In this document: piece after piece, positions 35,951-64,000 of the stretch
Position numbering within the stretch: the stretch's first letter is position 1
Layout: the number at the start of each line of letters is the position of its first letter
Source of the DNA: Opisthocomus hoazin
Lineage: Eukaryota > Chordata > Aves > Opisthocomiformes > Opisthocomidae
NCBI RefSeq assembly: GCF_030867145.1
Contig: NC_134415.1
Location: 7,046,417 to 7,110,416, forward strand
Length of the DNA: 64,000 nt
Direction: 5' to 3'
Program-made: the position numbers and the translations under genes
Notes under the pieces: generated by a model
The model's database searches: none
What the model was told of the DNA's origin: nothing
Seen by the model: the letters and a program-made list of their open reading frames with translations, nothing else

Positions 35951-38900
35951 TGCTGTAGAGCCTGGGGAGGGGAGTTCCTTCAGGAGTGATGGCCGAGTTC
36001 AGTCTTCTAAATTCCAGTTCAGCCAATCTTGGTGGGAGTTCATCACTTAAAGTGGTATGTGTTCCTCATAAAAGTAGATATATTGCCCTGCATATAATGC
36101 CATGATGCCTACTGTAGTCCCACCATTGAATAGGCTGGGAAGAAAAAAGAATCAGAACAAGTTTGGGGAACTTTTGACCAGGGTGCTTATAGCACTTTTA
36201 AGCCATTGTCTCGTGGTGCAAGGAAGACCTGTCGTAGTGAGGGTAGTCAGCCACTGGACAAACTTCCAAAATGGAGCTGGATTTTTCCTTGTCTGGAGCC
36301 GTGAGTGAAGTGTCAGCCCTTTTAAATCAGCGGGAGTTTTTGCTACCGACATCAGCAGCTCTTCCTTTCTGCTGCCAATCTCAAGACTGGTGAGAGTCTT
36401 TAATTTGTTGTTGTTCTTTTTTTAAGGCCATCTTCTCTCTGAGCTACGGGGTGCTTTTCAAGAGAAAGAAAGAGAAATTTTGTGGTCTGTGTTCCGCAGG
36501 AGATCCTAGATGACCTTACCAGTCACGTCTGGCCTTTAAATCTGAGACAGTCCTGAAGCAATGATTCGCCTGTTTCAGATATCCATCGAGTGAGTGAGAA
36601 AGTAGTATTTCCAACTGAACTTAGTTTTTATGACACTCTGCGTTTACTTTGGAGGTAAAAATTTATTGTCTGGTCTTGCACTAGTAAAATATTTGGAAAG
36701 CCTTGAGAGTGCTGTAACAACAAACAGAGCGTTCACAATTCCCCTGATGGGCTGATTTTAGTAATAGCACACATTTGGTGAAAATAACCTCTGATGCAGC
36801 AGCAAGATTCCAGATGACAACATCAGTGCACCTGCAGGTTTTAATTGGCGCAAAAAAAGGGGAGAATATGAGGTACCAATTACTCTCTTGAAGCCCGAGA
36901 ATCAAGGACGTTTTTGGCAAGGAAGCTTGTAATTCCACCATAAAATTGCACACAGCATGGAATAAGCAGGGCCTGCATTATTTATCATGCATTAGACAGT
37001 TTTTGACTTGCAGAGCTCTGAGAAGGCTGAATGAGAGAGGTGAATCTTTAACGCTGGACCTACTGCGAAGTTAATTGTAAGTGATACCTCTGTGCTGCAG
37101 ATTTAAGCATGTTCAAGCACTAGTGAAACATTGTAATTAAATACCAGCTCCCAATCCAGGGAGTAATCTAAATATGGCAATAACTGGGTAGTTAAAAAAT
37201 ATGCATTGATGAGAAGATGATTATTACATGCTGGAGAATTTCACTGGCAATTCTGATCTTCTAAAATGAGCTGCAAAAAACTGAGCTAATCTTTAACTTA
37301 AATTCCCCAGCAAGAGAAGAGCAGTCAGTTGGCGGGTTGGAGCCAAACGCAGATGACATTTCTTCCTTTATTCTAATAAACAGCTTTTTAGAAAAGCTGT
37401 GAATGACATCGCAGAGACTGCTAAGAAGTTAATAGTTTCAGAATGTCATTCATAGGTATTGAGAGTATCTGGCCATCTTGTCAGGGGAAAAAGACTCATA
37501 CTGGCAAGCCCTTTTTGGTAACATTTCTCTTAAATGCAACGAATGCCAGGATTTTTCTGTCTGTGGGAACGAGGTGAGACTTTTCAGCGAGCACCCCAGC
37601 TCCTCACGCAGAAGAGGCTGTGTGACACTTCAAAATGGAGGGAACAGCAGGCCCCGTGGCATTTGGGTTTTTAGATGAACGGAAGCGAACTTTGTACATC
37701 GCGCCCGTCGCTGTTCCCCCTTGCTTGCTGTGCTGGGACACAGCCGGGCTGAAGCCAGGGTGGGGGGCTGCCAGCGAGCCTGGGGCACGCGAGCAGCTGA
37801 GCAGCCTGGGGTTGGCTCTGGTAAAAGGTGACTGAAAAGGCTTTTTACTGGATCTTGGGGATGCGTTTCACCCTTGGGAGTGTAGCACCTGCTTTTTACT
37901 GTATGATGTAAACAAGAGCCGACTAGTGAAAGGGAAGTTTAGGGAAACAAAATGGGGAGGGCTTAAGTGTCCCACATTTAATCCAAGGGCTGAAGTGCTG
38001 CGTTTGTGCTTGTTTTCCCACATCCTCATTGCCCTCCCCCCTGCACCCTGCTGTACTCTCCGCTCTCTGGTTGCGAGGGCCCTGCTGAGCCGGGGTGGAC
38101 AGAATCGCTCCGGCTGTTTCTTTTCAGCTGTGGTGGTGGTATCTGGGGTTGAGCTGGGGGGAGGCGGGCAGGGCCTCCATCTCATCGTCCCTTCAGACAT
38201 TGCTGTGAAAGAACCCCGGGTACCGAATGCTCCGGTGGATGGAGTGCTTGGTTTCCTCGGAGGATGTGTTCAGCTTGCCAGCGACACGGCAGCGTCGCTC
38301 CTTGCAGGTTGGAGAAACAAGAAGGTTCTGGGCTGGCTGAACGAGCACCGGGCAGGCTTCTGCCTTCAGCCCCTGCTGAGTCAGTGGCCTCCGCAGCTCT
38401 GGGAAATCGCAAGCATAGCACCTGAATCTTCAAAACTGACACAAAATGGAACTGCACGTAACAGGTACTTACGTGTGGGTGGTGGCCACCCTTCCTCCAT
38501 CACAGCTGTGGCAAGAGATCAGGCAGTAATGTAGGCAAACCGTTCAGCGTCAGCAGCTTCAGGGCCAAGCTGTAACAGCAGCGTTGTTCGTGGTGAAACC
38601 GATCGCCAGTGCCGCCGCTGACTGAAAAGCAGTTGCCTTTGCTTTTTAGTCGGAGCCTAGAGCTGCTGAAGAGGTGGGGTTCCTGGTGTGCCACAGGTGC
38701 TTCCAGCTGGCAGCTCTGAAGCGCCTCGGGTGTGAGGTTAAGTATGAAGCTGCTTAGGTCTTTCAGCAGTAAAAATACAGCTTAAAGCCGTTGTGTCTCT
38801 GTAGGCAGTGGTGCTGAGAATGGTGTTCCTGCAGACTCGGGTGCCTTTTGGTGCTCTGCAGAGCTGTTCTGAGCAGCTTACTGTTGAAATTAGGCCCTGT

Positions 38901-40292
38901 GTAAAGGTTGGGTACCCGTTTGTTAGCTTTGTGTGCATCAGAGCCTTAAGTGCATCTCCCGTCATGTGCAGAGTAATCGGGTCTGTCTCTGCCTCATGCA
39001 AACACGGGGGGAGGTCTAAGATGGGTTTAATCAATGCAACCTCTTGCCTAGGTCCAGATGTTATTTCTAACCATCGTGGCTGATTATTCTGTGTGATGGG
39101 CCCATATTTAAACACACTGCGTACAGCAGTTGTCTTATTAACGATAGCACACTATCTCCAAAATTATGGAGAAATGTAATGTGGGACAGTCTGCGCTGTC
39201 ATCTTCAGTTTATTTTCTTGTCTTTGTTCCTGTTGTTAATGGTCACTCCAGGGTTTTTGAACCCACTATGCTACAGTGACAACTAAAGCAAAATAAAAAC
39301 TGGCTACGAGAAGGAACCCAGTTTTGAATCTTGCCTTGGCTGCTGCTCCGCGCTGCTTGTGCGCTGTGCCTCAGCCAAGGAGTCGGGCTTCATGGCACGC
39401 TGCTGTCCCCGAGGAGCTGTGCTCCAGGGGCTGGTGGCTTGAGCTGAGTCAGGAACTGTGAGGCAGCTGCACCGCCTTGGGTGCAGTGCCAGAGGCTGTG
39501 GAGGTGGTGGAGTCTCTGACAGAAGATGTGGTGCTGGGCCTGGGTCCGCACCAAGCGGGTGCAGCCGCTTGCTGCTGGAAGGACTGGGGCAGCTGCTCCC
39601 CTGTCTGGTTTAGTATGCTTGAGTTGGATGCACAGAATAATTTAGGTTGATGGGGACTACTGGAATTACTTTGTTTTGATGGAAAGTCATTCAAACTTAA
39701 AGAAATTTGGAGGCCTAAGTGAGGCGAACTGAACATGGGAGAGTTTTTAGTGCTTTCCACAGCCGCCTGTTTGCCCTGCCTCCACGCAAGGCAGGCTTTG
39801 GGAAGATGAAGCAGCGATGGCTGATCTTGGTAGGCTGCCAGGCGAAAGCCCCCGAGGCAGAAATGGGGCCGGTGGCTGCTGGTAAGAGCCCTCCACCTAC
39901 CTGTGTAACCCCACCTTCATTTGTGAGGAAGCACTTCATGAGCAGGGTGGTGGGAGGAGAGGTACGATCGGCCAGAAGTGCTCCGAAGGGAGCAGCTCAG
40001 TTCAATTCCCACTTCCACATCACACCTGGATGCTGGCGGAGACATCGGCAGGGCCTGGCCTGCACTGCTGACCAGGTGTCTCGGGGGGGCTGCACGTGAA
40101 TATTCTGCTTTTGCCCTTGCGAACAAGAGCCTAAGTTGTGCTGAGCTTTATAAATAATCAATTCATCAAGATCTGAAGTGAAAGAAAACCAGCAGATTTC
40201 TCAATTTCAGATGGCAGAAAGCAAGTGAAACCAATTCAAAATAAAAAAAGAAAACCCACAAACTGCTGCCACACAAAACATACTTGGATCAT
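35951..40292. other. Intergenic region between the NTPCR and PCNX2 3' ends
   Basis: No gene was recognised. The block 37130-37460 is AT-rich with two perfect inverted repeats and may be a conserved non-coding element. A 202-codon plus-strand frame (37926-38534) and a Ser/Gln-rich minus-strand frame (39449-39760) are discussed elsewhere. No CR1 copy was noticed here, a contrast with the PCNX2 introns. Confidence 0.7.
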
Positions 40293-40298
40293 TTTATT
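40293..40298 (-). terminator. Candidate PCNX2 poly(A) signal
   Basis: TTTATT on the plus strand, so AATAAA on the minus strand, about 1.4 kb after the stop codon. Use is inferred. Confidence 0.35.
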
Positions 40299-41730
40299 TT
40301 TTGCTAGGTGTTATTTAGTTCTGCTACTCATAATCTTAAGTGTGGCACAGTAGGAAGCTCAGAATGCAACTGTGTATCGCCTAACAGTAATGAGCATTAG
40401 CTACAGCATCTCTTGTTAAATCTTTCTTATTAATTGGGACAAGACAGCCTGGCTGCACATCATCATGTTGAGAATTAGAAACAATCTGTGGTAGTTACAG
40501 TAAAGAGGAACGGCAAGACACCGATAGCTGCAATTTTTTTAATTAAAAAAAAACAAGTGTGGGTTTAGAGGCTATAGTAGAGGAAGGATTTGTTGCAACC
40601 TTTTGGCTTCCAGAGTAGTCATGCAGTCCTGTAAATCAGCATTTCTCAAACTGTGAGAGCGTGGCCTCCCCCTTTTTGCATCATCTGTCTTGAAGCAGCC
40701 ACTGAATTGGCAGCAGCTCAGTTTCTCTGGGGGAGGGAAATCAGAATGCTCTGTAATTACTGGCTACCTGTGTTTATGGACACTGCCCGGTGTCCAGCAA
40801 TTAAAAGCATTTAGCTGTTCTCAACAGAAACACTTCCAGACCATAATTACAGCCTGCTTTGCACTTTCCTGTCCTTTAGGAGGATTCCCCTGGGCCCTTT
40901 TGCAACTCCCAAGGGGGCTGTTGCCTGGAATTTGAGAAACACTGCCGTAAACCAAACAGGAGCACGAGATAATACCTAAGAGCAGCTGTTTACACAAAGC
41001 TGCTTTCTTTGCAAATAAGGTGCACCATATGCTTTGAAGGCTTTCCATGCACTGGCTACTTTCTTTTCTCACACTTGACTTCAGTTATTCTGTGTAGCAT
41101 GGCTCGTTCACACGATATTTCAGTATGGCTGCATGCAGTGTGTCAATGTGTGACGCCATGTTGCTATTCAGAATTGCCACCTGCGTAACATGTTAAAAGA
41201 AAAATAAAAAAGAGATTTGCTGTTGGGAGAAAAAGAAAATCAGATTTAGCTCTTAGAGTACATGTTGTACTGTCCTTTTGTGTATTCGTTGCTTCTGTTC
41301 AAAGTTGCCTTTTGCTATAGATTATATATCAAATGCCAATTAGTTTGCATGCAATCAGCTGCTTAGTTATGGCAGGAAAGAGATGTCTTGTGTGCTTTTC
41401 ACTGAGTTGTCTTCATATTTCCCACTGTATTCACTTGCGATTCCAGCTGTTCCAGGGAAGGAACGTCAAATAGGTTGTGTTCATTGTGATTTACAAGAAC
41501 CTGAGATGAAGTGGCACCGTGTGTTTTTTAGGACATCTTCCAACCCCACCCACGCCAAGGCCTTTAGCTGAAGAACATCTGCCCCGTACTATTCTTGTGT
41601 AGAAGTTAGAAAAATAAACATTTGGAGGTTGCTTGTTACATTTGAAAGAACCTAAACCCACGTGCAGCTCCCTGACCTAACGCTGTCTTTAATTCTAAGC
41701 AGCGCGTGGCCCTTGCGCCAGGAATGCTCC
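40293..41730 (-). other. PCNX2: Probable PCNX2 3' UTR
   Basis: Non-coding sequence downstream of the PCNX2 stop on the minus strand. An ATTAAA variant (40543-40538) and a canonical AATAAA (40298-40293) are the first poly(A)-signal candidates, giving a UTR of roughly 1.2-1.45 kb. No repeat was recognised. Confidence 0.4.
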
Positions 41731-62565
<20,835 letters not shown>

Positions 62566-64000
62566 CTACAAGGTTTTAAGAACAGCATGTTAGTCCAGGT
62601 GCAAATACCATCTTTAAAAGCACCGCAATGCTATACACCGTAACATTCATAAAATGTGCTCGCAGCTGGACCTACACACAAAACCATTTTTTGCAATTAA
62701 ACAGAACAAGAAGGAAGATCACTGCCATCAGAGGCTTTCTGCAGAGCGTAAGCTGATTTTACCCACTGGCTAGAAAGAGAATATTTCAATTTCGGGTGAT
62801 GAGATCCCACGGGAGGGGAGCTTTGGTGGTGGTGGTGGGGGTTTCGTTTGTTTGTTTTTCCAGCTCTGACATTCTAAACCAGAGTAGAATCCTTATTGCT
62901 GAGAGACATTGCAACTGGAGGCAGCCAAACTCCTTTCCACGGGACACCGTGCATATGAAACTCCCCTCCCCGATTCCAGAAGAACAATCTATTTGGAAAA
63001 ATTGAGGGGAACACACCTTTCATGAATAACAATAAGTATGTCTAAATTGTATACCGTTGATGACACTGACTTCACATTTTAACAAGCAGTCAAAACATTT
63101 CATTGACATTTACTAGCTCAGGAGAGTTTCTTCACTGAAATTTTTGCAAAGAAAACCTGGCTATCGAGCAGGAGGAAAAACTGAAACAACTCCTCGTGAA
63201 TGTGACTCTTCAGGAGGATACAGACTTATTGCTGTCCATGCAACGGGCTATTTCTTATAGCTTTCTTTGACTCTAAAACTGAAGCCAGTTGTAACGGAGA
63301 ATGTAGCTGCTTCCATAAATATACACTGGTTTTCAGGGCTATGTGTACAGCGAAGCTTTTTTTACATCTCACCTCCTATGTGAACTTTACCTCCATATAG
63401 TTAGTGAACTACAAAAACAGAGGTAAAAAAAAAATATGTAAAAAAATATATAAATGTGTGTGTGTGCACACCTGTGCAGGCACTCATTTGCCCTTTTAAG
63501 TCTAACTTCGAAAAAGTTTCGAGTCCATTTGGCATCCCTAAATCTACTATTCTATTTGAAAGTCTCAGCCACACAACAAGTGAAAAAGCATGGTTTAACA
63601 GCGGTGTTCCCTGCACCATGCAATTCTCTGTGCGTGAGAACTTGGGAGCTGACATGGAGACGGGAAAGTGAAGGATGAAATATTCCCAGGAGGAGGAGGT
63701 GGTGGGGAAGGCTCAGAAGACAATCCGATGAAAACGGTATTGACGTGATGACACACAGAGGAACTGGTGGAACAGTATCCAGAGTCAGAGACATGAGAAG
63801 GAACCAAAGTGGAGAAGAAGCATTAAGCTTCAGCAACGTTACACCAGCTCAGGTCAGTGGTAGCAAATGGGATGTGCACTCAGTGATCCTGAATGAAAAA
63901 TGCACAGATAACAGTGCCTGGTGGCCGGGAAAGATACGCTTCTCATTTCTTGCCATTATCAGCAATAATCAGAAAATTAAATGGAGGGAATATGCGTGTT
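62566..64000 (-). other. PCNX2: Start of the next upstream PCNX2 intron
   Basis: No further Pecanex-like exon is visible up to the window end. Short GGT and GTTT repeats occur at about 62826-62858 and a short (TG)n at 63455-63466. By inference this is intron. Confidence 0.6.

Noticed and set aside
37926-38534. 202-codon plus-strand frame, the longest non-repeat frame
   Set aside because: It has no recognisable domain, mixed composition without codon bias visible by eye, no clear promoter or splice context, and an overlapping minus-strand frame. Cannot be supported.
62786-63016. Minus-strand frame as a further upstream PCNX2 exon
   Set aside because: The translation does not resemble Pecanex and no good acceptor/donor pair in phase 0 was found.

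Overview
This window reads as nuclear DNA from a bird. The dominant repeats are 3' fragments of CR1 LINEs with the avian tail built on ATTCTGTG. A solo LTR of the ERVL-like type common in neoavian birds lies near 5 kb. Two vertebrate genes with GT-AG introns can be assembled exon by exon. No bacterial operons, CRISPR arrays, or rRNA or tRNA genes were seen. The LTR type suggests a non-galliform bird, but that is inference.

Layout. 1-21.8 kb holds no recognisable gene. It contains the LTR (4760-5419), a very old CR1 reverse-transcriptase remnant (about 12.07-12.60 kb), a cluster at 13.04-14.77 kb where a degenerate unfamiliar repeat is interleaved with CR1 pieces (one CR1 nested inside another), and two more CR1 copies (14.98-15.72 and 20.96-21.55 kb). 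A CpG island at about 21.84-22.34 kb is the promoter of NTPCR. NTPCR runs on the plus strand with five coding exons (22046-34006) that splice in frame to a 190-residue P-loop NTPase, the usual length of the family. About 7.7 kb of non-coding DNA separates its stop codon from the stop codon of the next gene.

The right part is the 3' end of PCNX2 (pecanex homolog 2) on the minus strand. Seven coding exons (62565 down to 41731) splice in frame into the last 520 residues, covering the Pecanex C-terminal domain and the Ser-rich tail. The rest of the gene lies beyond 64 kb. The tail-to-tail order NTPCR > < PCNX2 is also that of human chromosome 1q42. The 9.8-kb PCNX2 intron (52642-62461) is loaded with CR1 copies in both orientations and holds an AT-rich block at about 57.94-58.44 kb that looks like a regulatory element.

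The two genes are neighbours by conserved synteny and show no evident shared pathway: NTPCR is a soluble nucleoside-triphosphatase, PCNX2 a multi-pass membrane protein. I found no convincing new multi-gene system. The most unusual material is the repeat cluster at 13-15 kb, the ancient SINE and CR1 relics, and possible regulatory sequence in introns and intergenic DNA.
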